64,000 bases of DNA, taken from the NCBI RefSeq assembly GCF_036014015.1, contig NZ_CP107905.1, positions 7,626,001-7,690,000 on the forward strand, in the 5' to 3' direction. Made by a program: the position numbers and the translations under genes. The notes below the pieces were generated by a model that searched no databases, had not been told where the DNA came from, and worked only from the letters and a program-made list of their open reading frames with translations. The DNA is from Streptomyces sp. NBC_00457 (lineage in GTDB: Bacteria; Actinomycetota; Actinomycetes; Streptomycetales; Streptomycetaceae). This document shows positions 7,426 to 15,698 of this stretch, one piece after another; within the stretch, counting starts at the first letter, position 1, and each line of letters begins with the position of its first letter.

Positions 7426-8760
7426 GTGTCTCCAGTGCGGGAGTTCATCGTCGAGGCCGACGGCGGGTCACGGGGCAATCCCGGGCCCGCGGGCTACGGC
7501 GCCGTGGTGACCGACGCGGCGACCGGGGAGACGCTGGCGGAAGCGTCCGAGTACCTCGGCATCGCGACGAACAACGTCGCCGAGTACCGGGGGCTGCTGG
7601 CGGGCCTGCGCGCCGCCCACGCCCTCGACCCCGCCGCCACGGTCCATGTCCGGATGGACTCCAAGCTCGTCGTCGAGCAGATGTCGGGCCGCTGGAAGAT
7701 CAAGCACCCTGCCATGAAGCCGCTGGCCGCGGAGGCGGCGGCGGTGTTCGGGGCGGGCCAGGTGACGTACGAGTGGATTCCGCGAGAGCTGAACAGACGG
7801 GCGGACCGGTTGGCGAACGAGGCGATGGACACCGGTGGTTCCGCGAGTTCTCTGCGCAAGGGAGCGGCGGAGGGGTCGGGCGGCGGACCGGCGGAGGCCG
7901 ATGCCGAGGGGCCGGGCGCCGGAGGTGCGAAGGCTGACGCCGATGTCCGGGCTGGGAAGGGTGGCGCCGATGTCCGTGCGGCGAAGGCTGGCACCGACGT
8001 CCATGCCGGAAAGGCTGACGCCGACGTTCGCGCTGCAAAGGCCGGCGCCGATGTCCGTGCCGCGAAGGCAGATGCCGACGTCCGCGCCGCGCGGAACGTG
8101 GCGACGCCGACTGTCGGGTGGGGTGGCGCCGACCTCGGTGCGCCCGCCACGTTCGTGCTGTTGAGGCACGGCGAGACGCCCCTGACGCCGCAGAAGCGTT
8201 TCTCGGGGCGTGGCGGTAGCGACCCGTCGTTGTCCGACGTCGGCAGGGAACAGGCCGAACGCGTGGCGGCCGCGCTCGCCCGGCGCGGGACGATCGAGAC
8301 CGTCCTCGCGTCCCCCCTCGCCCGCACCCGCGAGACCGCCTCAATCGTCGCCGCCCGTCTGGGCCTCGACGTCACCATCGAGGACGGGCTGATCGAGACG
8401 GACTTCGGCGCCTGGGAGGGCCTCACCTTCGCCGAGGTGCAGGTGCGCCAACCCGACGACCTGAACGCCTGGCTCGCCTCCCCGGACGCCGAACCGACCG
8501 GCGGCGGCGAGAGCTTCGCGGCGACGGCGACGCGGATCGCGGCCACGAGAGACAAGCTGGTGGCGGCGTACGCGGGCCACACGGTCCTGCTGGTCACCCA
8601 CGTCACACCGATCAAGACGCTCGTACGACTCGCCCTCGGCGCCCCGCCCGAGTCCCTGTTCCGCATGGAACTCTCGGCGGCCTCACTGTCCGCGGTGGCG
8701 TACTACGCGGACGGCAACGCGAGCGTACGGCTCCTCAACGACACGTCGCACCTGCGCTGA
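7426..8760 (+). CDS. Bifunctional RNase H / acid phosphatase
   Basis: A 444-aa fusion. The N-terminal type I RNase H domain (residues 1 to about 140) keeps the acidic residues: Asp in EADGGSRGNPG, Glu in NNVAEYRGL, Asp in RMDSKLVVEQ and Asp in NRRADRLAN. The C-terminal histidine-phosphatase domain (from about 240) starts with the phosphohistidine motif LLRHGETPL and has the second His in VTHVTP. A two-domain protein of this type from S. coelicolor has been characterised. GTG at 7426 has TAGGAG 8 nt upstream, which rules out the GTG at 7435. The linker is an unusual nonapeptide repeat array. The 3' end overlaps convergent eda by 26 bp. Confidence 0.95.
   Translation: MSPVREFIVEADGGSRGNPGPAGYGAVVTDAATGETLAEASEYLGIATNNVAEYRGLLAGLRAAHALDPAATVHVRMDSKLVVEQMSGRWKIKHPAMKPLAAEAAAVFGAGQVTYEWIPRELNRRADRLANEAMDTGGSASSLRKGAAEGSGGGPAEADAEGPGAGGAKADADVRAGKGGADVRAAKAGTDVHAGKADADVRAAKAGADVRAAKADADVRAARNVATPTVGWGGADLGAPATFVLLRHGETPLTPQKRFSGRGGSDPSLSDVGREQAERVAAALARRGTIETVLASPLARTRETASIVAARLGLDVTIEDGLIETDFGAWEGLTFAEVQVRQPDDLNAWLASPDAEPTGGGESFAATATRIAATRDKLVAAYAGHTVLLVTHVTPIKTLVRLALGAPPESLFRMELSAASLSAVAYYADGNASVRLLNDTSHLR
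7927..8088 (+). repeat. Six in-frame 27-bp repeats in the RNase H/phosphatase linker
   Basis: Six consecutive nonapeptides follow the pattern A-K-A-(D/G)-A-D-V-R-A, with variants GKGGADVRA and AKAGTDVHA. The DNA copies differ mainly at third positions. They expand the spacer between the two catalytic domains and should form a flexible or amphipathic helical linker. Confidence 0.85.
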
Positions 8761-9370
8761 GCGCCGCCGCCTCCCGGGCCAGCGACTCGATCCGCCCCCA
8801 GTCCCGCGCGGCCACCGCATCCTCCGGAAGCATCCAAGTCCCGCCCACACAACCGACGTTGGGCAACGCCAGATACTCGGGAGCCGACGCGAGCCCGATC
8901 CCCCCGGTCGGGCAGAACCGCGCCTGCGGCAACGGCCCGGCCAGCGACTTCAGATAGGCCGTACCGCCCGCCGCCTGCGCCGGAAAGAACTTCATCTCCG
9001 TCACGCCCCGCTCCAACAGCGCCACGACCTCCGACGTCGTCGACACCCCCGGCAGAAACGGCACCCCGGACGCCCGCATCGCCTCCAGCAGTACGTCCGT
9101 CCAGCCCGGGCTCACCAGAAACCGCGCCCCGGCGGCTATGGACTCGTTCACCTGCTCCGGCGTGATGACCGTGCCGGCCCCGACCATCGCGTCCGGTACC
9201 TCCCCGGCGATCGCCCGTATCGCGTCCAGCGCGACCGGCGTGCGCAACGTCACCTCGATCGCCGGCAGCCCACCCGCGACCAGCGCCCGCGCGAGCGGAA
9301 CGGCGTCGGCGGCGTCCTGCACGACGACTACGGGAATGACGGGGGCGAGATCGAGGAGGGAGGCGCTCAT
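8735..9370 (-). CDS. eda: 2-keto-3-deoxy-6-phosphogluconate aldolase
   Basis: A 211-aa class I aldolase of the KDPG/KHG family, the usual size. It cleaves KDPG to pyruvate and glyceraldehyde 3-phosphate, or 2-keto-4-hydroxyglutarate to pyruvate and glyoxylate. The catalytic Glu is in IEVTLRT near residue 42. The GAGTV motif is near 72, and the Schiff-base Lys is in EMKFFPA near 130, followed by CPTGGIG. ATG at 9370 is preferred over an upstream in-frame ATG at 9406, which lies in the palindrome region. The gene converges on RNase H. A 13-bp-arm palindrome lies 24 bp upstream and could be its operator. Confidence 0.92.
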   Translation of the reverse strand: MSASLLDLAPVIPVVVVQDAADAVPLARALVAGGLPAIEVTLRTPVALDAIRAIAGEVPDAMVGAGTVITPEQVNESIAAGARFLVSPGWTDVLLEAMRASGVPFLPGVSTTSEVVALLERGVTEMKFFPAQAAGGTAYLKSLAGPLPQARFCPTGGIGLASAPEYLALPNVGCVGGTWMLPEDAVAARDWGRIESLAREAAALSAGATCR

Positions 9371-9393
9371 GGTCAGTATCGTGCCGTCGGCGA

Positions 9394-9425
9394 GCATCAT
9401 GCGCAAAGCTCATTGCGCATGATGC
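9394..9425. promoter_or_regulatory. Perfect 13-bp inverted repeat upstream of eda
   Basis: The arms GCATCATGCGCAA and TTGCGCATGATGC are exact complements with a 6-nt spacer (AGCTCA). It lies between the stop of yaaA and the start of eda. The size and symmetry fit a dimeric repressor operator, and its position would overlap the eda promoter. As RNA it could also terminate yaaA transcription, although no T-run follows. Confidence 0.7.
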
Positions 9426-9443
9426 AACGATCGAGATTGATGA

Positions 9444-10226
9444 TCAGTGAATCTCGTCCACCAGCACATCCAGCGCCCAAGCCGCCCCCGCCTTCACCGG
9501 CCGCTCCGCCTCCACCACATACCGGAGGTCCCGCAGCGCCTCCACCAGCTCAGCCGGCCCCTTCGGCGAAACCCCGCCCGCCAGCAGACTCCGTACGATC
9601 CGCCCCTTCGTCGCCTTGTTGAAGTGGCTGACGACCTTCCGTGTCGGCGCATGCAGCACCCGCACGGTCGCCGTCCGCCCGGCCACCTCACCCTTCGGCT
9701 TCCAGGCAGCCGCATAGGCGGAAGACCGCAGATCCAGCACCAGCCCACTCCCAGCGACTTCGGGCAGAACGTCGGCCATCGGCGCACGCCAGTGCGCGCC
9801 CAGCGCCCCGAGCCCCGGCAGCTTCACACCCATCGAGCAGCGGTACGAGGGAATCCGGTCCGTCACCCGCACGGCACCCCAGAGCCCCGAGAAGACCAGC
9901 AGAGAGCGCCCCGCCCGCCGCTTCGCCGCCGTATCGAGGGAGGCCAGGTCCAGAGCGTCGTACAACACACCGGTGTAGATCTCCCCGGCGGACCGCGTCC
10001 CCGCCGTCCGCAGCTCCGTGTTCTTGGCGGCCTCGCCCCGCAGCCCCTCACTCAGCCCGAGCACCTCGCGCGCCTTCTCCTCGTCCCCCGCGCACAGCTC
10101 GACGAGTTCGCCGAGAACGGCCTCACGGGCCGGCGTCAGCCCGGGCAGCGACAGCGACTCAAGCTTCAGCGGGGCGCCACGGCCGGACGAGGCCTTGCCT
10201 TCGGAAGGCGGCAGCAGGACGAGCAC
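9444..10226 (-). CDS. yaaA: Peroxide stress protein YaaA (UPF0246)
   Basis: A 260-aa protein of the YaaA/DUF328 family. It begins with the family signature LVLLPPSEGK and has the later blocks FSGLWGAVR near residue 118 and FNKATKGRIVR near residue 210. In E. coli YaaA lowers intracellular free iron under hydrogen-peroxide stress and binds DNA; that role is by homology only here. GTG at 10226 is chosen because AAGGAG lies 6 nt before it and the protein then starts at the family signature. It lies upstream of eda on the same strand, separated by 73 bp that contain a palindrome. Confidence 0.9.
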   Translation of the reverse strand: MLVLLPPSEGKASSGRGAPLKLESLSLPGLTPAREAVLGELVELCAGDEEKAREVLGLSEGLRGEAAKNTELRTAGTRSAGEIYTGVLYDALDLASLDTAAKRRAGRSLLVFSGLWGAVRVTDRIPSYRCSMGVKLPGLGALGAHWRAPMADVLPEVAGSGLVLDLRSSAYAAAWKPKGEVAGRTATVRVLHAPTRKVVSHFNKATKGRIVRSLLAGGVSPKGPAELVEALRDLRYVVEAERPVKAGAAWALDVLVDEIH

Positions 10227-10311
10227 GGGTTCTCCTTCGGTTTCGGGCTTCGCGACAGCGTACGGCTCACATCGACAGGGCCCCGCACCGGCATACAAGC
10301 CGAATTGTGCC

Positions 10312-10317
10312 TAGGCT
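10312..10317 (+). promoter_or_regulatory. -10 element of a leaderless promoter for the RNB gene
   Basis: TAGGCT lies 7 nt before the ATG at 10325, so transcription would start at or next to the start codon. No convincing -35 element is visible. Confidence 0.5.
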
Positions 10318-10324
10318 CATGGGT

Positions 10325-11746
10325 ATGCCCCGCCGCCACATCCGCGTGACCGGCGCCCCCGAAGCCCCCCTCCGGGCCGCCCTCACCGCGCTGCGTACCG
10401 AACTCGGCGTCTCCGAGAGCTTCCCGCCCGAAGCCGTCCCGGCCACACCCGCCGTGCCGGAGTACGACGCCACCGACATCCCCCTCTTCACCATCGACCC
10501 ACCCACCTCCACCGACCTCGACCAGGCGATGCACCTCTCCCGCCAGGGCACCGGCTACCGCGTCCGGTACGCCATCGCCGACGTCGCCGCCTTCGTCGTA
10601 CCCGGGTCACCGCTGGACCTGGAGACCCACCGCCGCGTGACCACCCTGTACTTCCCGGACGGAAAGATCCCGCTGCACCCGGTGCTGCTGAGCGAAGGCG
10701 CGGCGAGTCTGCTGCCGGACCAGCCCCGCCCGGCCGCCCTGTGGACCATCGACCTCGACGCGGACGGCCGCACGCTCGCCGTCGACGTCCGCCGGGCCCT
10801 GGTCCGCAGCCGCGCCAAGCTGGACTACGCGGGCGTACAGAAGCAGATCGACGCCAGGACGGCCGAGGAACCGCTCGCGCTGCTCAAGGAGATCGGGGAG
10901 ACGAGGGAACGCCTGGAGATCGAACGCGGCGGCATCTCGCTCACCGTGCCCGAGCAGGAGATCGTAGAGCGCGACCACACCTACGAACTGAACTACCGCG
11001 CCCCACTCCCCGCCGACGGCTGGAACGCCCAGATCTCCCTGCTCACGGGAATGGCGGCCGCGGATCTGATGCTGGGCGCCGGCACCGGCGTACTCCGCAC
11101 CCTGCCCGCCGCCCCCGACGGCGCCGTCGGCCGCCTCCGCCGTACCGCCCACGCCCTGCACATCAACTGGCCGCACCATGTCTCGTACGCGGCCCTGATC
11201 CGCTCCCTCGACCCGCACCGCCCGCACCACGCGGCGTTCCTCCTCGAGTGCACGACGCTGCTGCGCGGCGCGGGCTACACGGTCTTCTGGAACGGCCTCC
11301 TGCCGGACATCACCACGCACTCCGCGGTCGCGGCCCCCTACGCCCACTGCACGGCCCCCCTCCGCCGCCTCGCCGACCGCTACGCCACCGAGATCTGCCT
11401 GGCGACGGTTTCCGGAGGTGCCGTGCCCGAATGGGTACTCGCCGCCCTCGACACCCTCCCCAAGGAGATGGCCGACGGCACGCGGAGGGCGGGCCAGGTG
11501 GAGCGCGCCTGCGTGGACACCGTGGAGGCGGCGCTGCTCAAGGACCGGGTGGGGGAGTTCTTCGACGGGTGCGTGGTGGATGTGGAGGAACGCCGTCCGA
11601 CGGTGGGGAAGGTCCAGTTGGACTCCCCGGCGGTGGTCGCCCCCATCGAGAGCGACGCCGAGCCCCTGCCCCTCGGCGAACGCCTCCGCGTCCGTCTCAC
11701 CCAAGCGGATCCGGCAGCGGCGAGGGTGCGTTTCGCGCCTGCGTGA
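10325..11746 (+). CDS. RNB-domain exoribonuclease (RNase II/R family)
   Basis: A 473-aa protein with one RNB catalytic domain. The acidic metal-binding cluster is seen as IDPPTSTDLDQA near residue 58, matching the RNase II/R motif. The later HCTAPLRRLADR (near 342) is the conserved catalytic Arg region. It lacks recognisable N-terminal cold-shock domains and has only a short C-terminal OB/S1-like stretch, so it is a compact actinobacterial type. The ATG at 10325 is chosen over 10319 because the likely -10 box ends at 10317. It should degrade single-stranded RNA 3' to 5'. The last 50 bp overlap the convergent membrane-protein gene. Confidence 0.88.
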   Translation: MPRRHIRVTGAPEAPLRAALTALRTELGVSESFPPEAVPATPAVPEYDATDIPLFTIDPPTSTDLDQAMHLSRQGTGYRVRYAIADVAAFVVPGSPLDLETHRRVTTLYFPDGKIPLHPVLLSEGAASLLPDQPRPAALWTIDLDADGRTLAVDVRRALVRSRAKLDYAGVQKQIDARTAEEPLALLKEIGETRERLEIERGGISLTVPEQEIVERDHTYELNYRAPLPADGWNAQISLLTGMAAADLMLGAGTGVLRTLPAAPDGAVGRLRRTAHALHINWPHHVSYAALIRSLDPHRPHHAAFLLECTTLLRGAGYTVFWNGLLPDITTHSAVAAPYAHCTAPLRRLADRYATEICLATVSGGAVPEWVLAALDTLPKEMADGTRRAGQVERACVDTVEAALLKDRVGEFFDGCVVDVEERRPTVGKVQLDSPAVVAPIESDAEPLPLGERLRVRLTQADPAAARVRFAPA

Positions 11747-12314
11747 CCGCTTCTTTAATTTCCTGTACGAGGCTGTCGGCGTCGTCGGCGTGCAGCCGGA
11801 CGAGTCGGATGGTCTTCTGCCGCCCGAAGAAGGTGAAGTGGGTGACGGGCTCGGTGAGTTCGATCGTGACATCGGTCTGCGAGCCGACGGGGATGTCGAG
11901 TTCACCGTCGGTGCGCTGGTGCGTGGTCCGCAGCTCCCGTCGTACGGAAGCGATGTGGGTGACGGGGATGCGCAGATCGACGTGAGCGGCGTAACGGACG
12001 CGGAGCGAGCCGTCGTTGAGCACATGGGGCCGTACGACCGAGGCGGCGTGCAGGCCGACGATGACGACGACGCCGTACAGGTCCAGGACGAGCACGATCC
12101 GGTCGACGGTCGGCCAGTGACGCAGCAGGACGGACATCGTCAGCGTCTCGATCACGCACACGAACGCGAACCCGAACATCACGGCGCCCTGCCCGCGCGC
12201 GTAGCCGAAGGCCTGCCCGCCGCCGCCCGTCCCGTGCCGTCGCTTGGTGACCCACAGCACCAGGCTGACGAGCAGCCGCAGCTCATGCCGGAGGAGGGCA
12301 AGGACTGTCCTCAT
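11697..12314 (-). CDS. Membrane protein, unknown function (paired with MerR)
   Basis: A 205-aa protein with two likely membrane segments: about residues 45-65 (VMFGFAFVCVIETLTMSVLL) and 73-92 (IVLVLDLYGVVVIVGLHAAS). They are followed by a soluble, PH-like, beta-rich domain that resembles bacterial PH or DUF304-type domains. The gene starts within the stop of the MerR gene (ATGA at 12311-12314), so it is translated as part of that operon. Its product may be the effector or target of the regulator. I do not recognise a precise family. Confidence 0.7.
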   Translation of the reverse strand: MRTVLALLRHELRLLVSLVLWVTKRRHGTGGGGQAFGYARGQGAVMFGFAFVCVIETLTMSVLLRHWPTVDRIVLVLDLYGVVVIVGLHAASVVRPHVLNDGSLRVRYAAHVDLRIPVTHIASVRRELRTTHQRTDGELDIPVGSQTDVTIELTEPVTHFTFFGRQKTIRLVRLHADDADSLVQEIKEAVTQARNAPSPLPDPLG

Positions 12315-13066
12315 CGGGCCTCCCCGGTCACGATCCGCAGCGCGCGCCGGATCGCCTCCGCCTGCGCGGGCGCGAAGTCGGCGTAGAAGGCGCGCAGGAA
12401 GCTGTCGTCGTGGTCGATACCGATGTCGTCAGGGAGCAGCTCGCGGGGGATGCAGTCGGCGAGGGCGCGGGCGGCCTCGTCCACGCGGGGGTCGTCGGTG
12501 GGGGAGTCGGCGAGGGCGTCGAGGAGGGCGTAGACCGCGAGGGCCTGTTCGACACCGCCGGGTGTGGCCAGGGCACTGCCGAGCAGGCCCATCAGCCGCG
12601 CGCGTTCCTCCGGGTGGGCCGTGGTCTCGATGAGCGCGAGCAGCTCGCGGTCCTTGGCGGCCATGGGGGATGCGTCGGGGTGGGCCATCTCGGCGAACAG
12701 CGCGGTCAGTTCGGGCGAGACCGGCCCTTCGGCGGGCAGCTCCTCCTCGGAGTCGAGGAGCGCACGGAGCCGCGCCCGGCGATCCCGGATGGCTGCTTCC
12801 TGCCGGGCCAGATCCTCGTCCAGCTCGGTGAGCACCTCGGCGAGGTCCCGGCCCGCGTCATCCGCGAGGACGTCCCGCACCTCCGTGAGCCCGAGCCCCA
12901 GCTCGGTCAGCCGCCGGATCCGGGCGAGCACGACGGCGTGCCGCAGCGTGTAATTCCGGTAGCCGTTCGACAGCCGCTCCGGCTCGGGCAGCAGGCCCAG
13001 GTGGTGATAATGCCGCACGGTGCGCGTGGTGACACCGACGGCTGTGGCGAGTTCTCCGATCCGCAT
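12311..13066 (-). CDS. MerR-family transcriptional regulator
   Basis: A 251-aa regulator. The N-terminal winged helix reads MRIGELATAVGVTTRTVRHY, with the following HHLGLLPEP and NGYRNY blocks typical of MerR. A dimerisation helix rich in Glu and Arg spans residues about 80-125. The C-terminal half is long and mostly helical, with no Cys-rich metal loop, so the effector is unlikely to be a thiol-bound metal. The promoter at 13073-13103 has the 19-bp spacer typical of MerR targets and would give a leaderless mRNA, which supports autoregulation. The membrane-protein gene follows with a 4-bp overlap. Confidence 0.9.
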   Translation of the reverse strand: MRIGELATAVGVTTRTVRHYHHLGLLPEPERLSNGYRNYTLRHAVVLARIRRLTELGLGLTEVRDVLADDAGRDLAEVLTELDEDLARQEAAIRDRRARLRALLDSEEELPAEGPVSPELTALFAEMAHPDASPMAAKDRELLALIETTAHPEERARLMGLLGSALATPGGVEQALAVYALLDALADSPTDDPRVDEAARALADCIPRELLPDDIGIDHDDSFLRAFYADFAPAQAEAIRRALRIVTGEAR

Positions 13067-13072
13067 GGCTTC

Positions 13073-13103
13073 AGTAGAGACGTTGACGTTGCGGCAGGGT
13101 CAA
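13073..13103 (-). promoter_or_regulatory. MerR-type promoter (19-bp spacer) of the MerR operon
   Basis: On the minus strand a -35 TTGACC (13098-13103) and a -10 TCTACT (13073-13078) are 19 bp apart. That overlong spacer is what MerR activators untwist. The start point would be at or next to the ATG at 13066, giving a leaderless transcript. Repeats of the core ACGT occur inside the spacer. Confidence 0.65.
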
Positions 13104-13225
13104 GCGAGACGTGTCCTGACGGTGATCGTGATCGTGTGCCACGATCGAGGGAACAGTTCCCGATCTCATGGACGGGAGAATCCCCGATGTCCGAGTCTGG
13201 CGACCGACCGAGGGAGGGGCGTGAC

Positions 13226-13804
13226 ATGACTGCCATGGCACACGAGTCGCTCACGCAGGCGGAGGTCCTGCTGGAGGGCTTTCTGGCCCTGGACACACCG
13301 GAGGGTTTCCGGGCGGAACTGATCGAGGGGGAGATCGTTGTGACGCCGCCGCCGGACGGGGATCACGAGGACTACATCGGGCTGATCGTGAACCAGGTGA
13401 TCAGGCGGTCCCGCACCGACATGCAGTTCTCCGGGAACAAGGGGTTGAAGCTGCGAAGCGGAGGTGGCTGCCCCAAGGACCACGTGATCCCGGACGGCAC
13501 GTTCGCTCCCATGGAACTGCGGCTCTACCGTGGCGCCGACTCCTGGATGCCGTGCGACGGCGTCGCCATGGTGCTGGAGGTGACCTCCACCAAGCCCAAG
13601 GCCGACCGCGAGACCAAACGTCGCTGCTACGCCCGCGGCGGCATCCCTCTCTACCTGCTCGTCGACCGCGAGGCTGCTCAGATCACGCTGTTCAGCGAAC
13701 CGGAGAAGGACGACTACCGCCAGCACTGCACACTCCCCCTGGGTAAAGGGCTGGCCCTCCCTGAGCCCTTCGCCTTCGAACTGGACACCACCGAGTTCCT
13801 CTGA
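13226..13804 (+). CDS. Uma2-family restriction-endonuclease-like protein
   Basis: A 192-aa protein of the Uma2 (DUF820) family with a PD-(D/E)XK fold. Visible elements are AELIEGEIVVTPPP near residue 32, the catalytic-type Asp in VIPDGTF near 90, and VLEVTSTKPKADRETK near 117, which supplies the E-x-K part. The family is abundant in Streptomyces and cyanobacteria and is of unproven function. ATG at 13226 has GGGAGG 8 nt before it, better than the ATG at 13187. It lies alone between the divergent MerR gene and the AraC gene. Confidence 0.85.
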   Translation: MTAMAHESLTQAEVLLEGFLALDTPEGFRAELIEGEIVVTPPPDGDHEDYIGLIVNQVIRRSRTDMQFSGNKGLKLRSGGGCPKDHVIPDGTFAPMELRLYRGADSWMPCDGVAMVLEVTSTKPKADRETKRRCYARGGIPLYLLVDREAAQITLFSEPEKDDYRQHCTLPLGKGLALPEPFAFELDTTEFL

Positions 13805-13829
13805 TCCCCTCGGACTGAGGGGGTGCGAG

Positions 13830-14660
13830 GTGAGTACACGGGAACAGGCCAGCTGGACCAGGGCGCGGCTCGGTCACTGTGGTCCACCGCTCGATCTGCT
13901 GACCGCCCGCTTCGACCGGCACGTCTACGCCTCGCACACGCACGAGGAATTCAGCATCGGCATCTGCGTCGGCGGCTCCGAGGTCATCGACTACCGGGGC
14001 GACCACCTCCGCCCCGGCCCGGGCTCCATCGTCGTACTCGCCCCCGGCGAGATGCACACCGGCCGCCCCGCCGCGTCCGACGGCTACGCCTACCGAGCCC
14101 TGTACCCCGACCCGTCCCTCCTCACCGAAGGCACCCTCGGCAACGGCCTCCCGTACTTCCGCGAGCCCCTCCTCGACGACCCCGAACTCGCCACCGCCCT
14201 CAGCCGCGCCCACACCGAACTCAGCGCCTGCCCCGACCCGTTGGAGGCCGAGTCCCGCCTCCCGTGGCTGCTCACGGCGCTGACCCGCCGCCACTCGACG
14301 GCCCGAGCGGCGAAGGACGTCGTGCCCGGTGCCGCGCACATCGCCCATGTCGTACGCGACCGGCTCGCCGACGAGCTCCTGGCGCCCCCTTCCCTCGCCG
14401 AGCTCGCCGCCGACCTGGGGCTGTCCCGCTACCAACTCCTCCGGGCCTTCCGTACGACGATGGGGATACCGCCGTACGCATGGCTGGCCCAGCACCGGGT
14501 GGGCCGGGCCCGCGGACTGCTGGAGTCCGGAATGCGGCCGGGTGAGGTCGCGGGGGCGGTAGGCTTCGCCGATCAGGCGCATCTGACCCGCTGGTTCCGG
14601 CGGGTGCTGGGGGTGACGCCGGCGGCGTACCGCAACAGCGTTCAAGACGGGCGCCGCTGA
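13830..14660 (+). CDS. AraC-family transcriptional regulator
   Basis: A 276-aa regulator. Residues about 15-100 are a cupin ligand-binding domain (HTHEEFSIGICVGG and LAPGEMHTGRP). The C-terminus holds two helix-turn-helix motifs: SLAELAADLGLSRYQLLRAF near residue 190 and EVAGAVGFADQAHLTRWFRR near 240, ending in the typical VTPAAYR. GTG at 13830 has TGAGGGGG 6 nt upstream. The downstream transporter gene starts 18 bp after the stop. Regulators of this type next to EamA exporters often control them, so a paired efflux system is likely. The inducer is unknown. Confidence 0.9.
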   Translation: MSTREQASWTRARLGHCGPPLDLLTARFDRHVYASHTHEEFSIGICVGGSEVIDYRGDHLRPGPGSIVVLAPGEMHTGRPAASDGYAYRALYPDPSLLTEGTLGNGLPYFREPLLDDPELATALSRAHTELSACPDPLEAESRLPWLLTALTRRHSTARAAKDVVPGAAHIAHVVRDRLADELLAPPSLAELAADLGLSRYQLLRAFRTTMGIPPYAWLAQHRVGRARGLLESGMRPGEVAGAVGFADQAHLTRWFRRVLGVTPAAYRNSVQDGRR

Positions 14661-14678
14661 TCCGGTGAGCATGGCCGC

Positions 14679-15698
14679 ATGACTGCACGCGGCTGGTTTC
14701 TGTTCTCCCTGATGGGAGTGGTCTGGGGCATCCCCTACCTGCTGATCAAGGTGGCGGTGGACGCGGACTTGTCCCCGTCGACGGTGGTGTTCACGCGCTG
14801 CGCGCTAGGCGCTGCCCTGCTCCTGCCCTTCGCGATACGCCAGGGCGGCCTGCCCGGCACGATACGGACGCACTGGCGCCCGATGCTCGCCTTCGCGTGC
14901 ATCGAGATCATCGGCCCCTGGTGGACCCTGACCGACGCCGAACGCCACCTGTCCAGCTCCACGGCGGGCCTGCTGATCGCCGGAGTCCCGATCGTGGGAC
15001 TGGCCCTGGCCCGCTTCTTCGGTGACACGGAGAGGCTGGGGGTACGGCGTGCGACGGGCCTCGCGCTCGGGTTGGCCGGCGTGGGAGTCCTCACGGTCCC
15101 GCACCTGACCGGCGGCGACGCCCGCTCCCTGGCCGAGGTCTTCGTCACGGTGCTCGGCTACGCGACCGCCCCCCTGATCGCCGCGCGCTACCTCAAGGAC
15201 GTCCCGACCCTCCAGCTCATCGCCCCGTGCCTGGCCCTCGCGGCCCTGGTCTACGCCCCCGCGGCAGCGGTGACCCGGCCGCCCGCGATGCCCTCGACCT
15301 CGGTCCTGGCCGCCTTGGCCGCCCTGGGTGCCGTCTGCACCGCGGTCGCCTTCGTGGCCTTCCTGGAGCTGATCAAGGAGGCGGGCCCGACCAGGGCGAC
15401 GGTCTTCACGTACGTCAACCCGGCGGTCGCGGTGGCAGCGGGTGCGATCTTCCTCGACGAGCCGCTGACGGCGGGCATCGCCGCGGCGTTCACGCTGATC
15501 CTGGCGGGCTCGGTGCTGGCGACGTCGGCGGCGGGCCCGAGGGAGGGATCGAGGAACGGATCTAGGAAGGGATCGAGGAAGGCCCCACGCCCGGTAGCAT
15601 GGTCGACACGGCAGACGAGCCGGGCGGACGGCCGCGTGGAGGTTCCTATGGACCTCCCCGAGGAACGTCCGGGCTCCACAGGGCAGGGTGGTGGCTAA
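14679..15698 (+). CDS. EamA/DMT-family transporter, C-terminus runs into rnpB
   Basis: A 339-aa transporter with about ten hydrophobic segments in two EamA repeats. The first starts FLFSLMGVVWGIPYLLIKVA. The second covers residues about 150-285, with FLELIKEAGPTRATVFTYVN before the last pair. It would export a small metabolite or amino acid. Residues after about 287 are not membrane-like: an SR/GSRK-rich tail is followed by residues encoded by the first 86 bp of rnpB, up to TAA at 15696-15698. The ancestral stop was probably near residue 287. The C-terminal 50 residues should be treated as doubtful. It is probably co-transcribed with the AraC gene. Confidence 0.8.
   Translation: MTARGWFLFSLMGVVWGIPYLLIKVAVDADLSPSTVVFTRCALGAALLLPFAIRQGGLPGTIRTHWRPMLAFACIEIIGPWWTLTDAERHLSSSTAGLLIAGVPIVGLALARFFGDTERLGVRRATGLALGLAGVGVLTVPHLTGGDARSLAEVFVTVLGYATAPLIAARYLKDVPTLQLIAPCLALAALVYAPAAAVTRPPAMPSTSVLAALAALGAVCTAVAFVAFLELIKEAGPTRATVFTYVNPAVAVAAGAIFLDEPLTAGIAAAFTLILAGSVLATSAAGPREGSRNGSRKGSRKAPRPVAWSTRQTSRADGRVEVPMDLPEERPGSTGQGGG
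15595..15600 (+). promoter_or_regulatory. -10 element of the rnpB promoter
   Basis: TAGCAT ends 12 nt before the first base of the P1 helix of RNase P RNA. It lies inside the 3' coding part of the EamA gene. The -35 region is not obvious. Confidence 0.5.
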
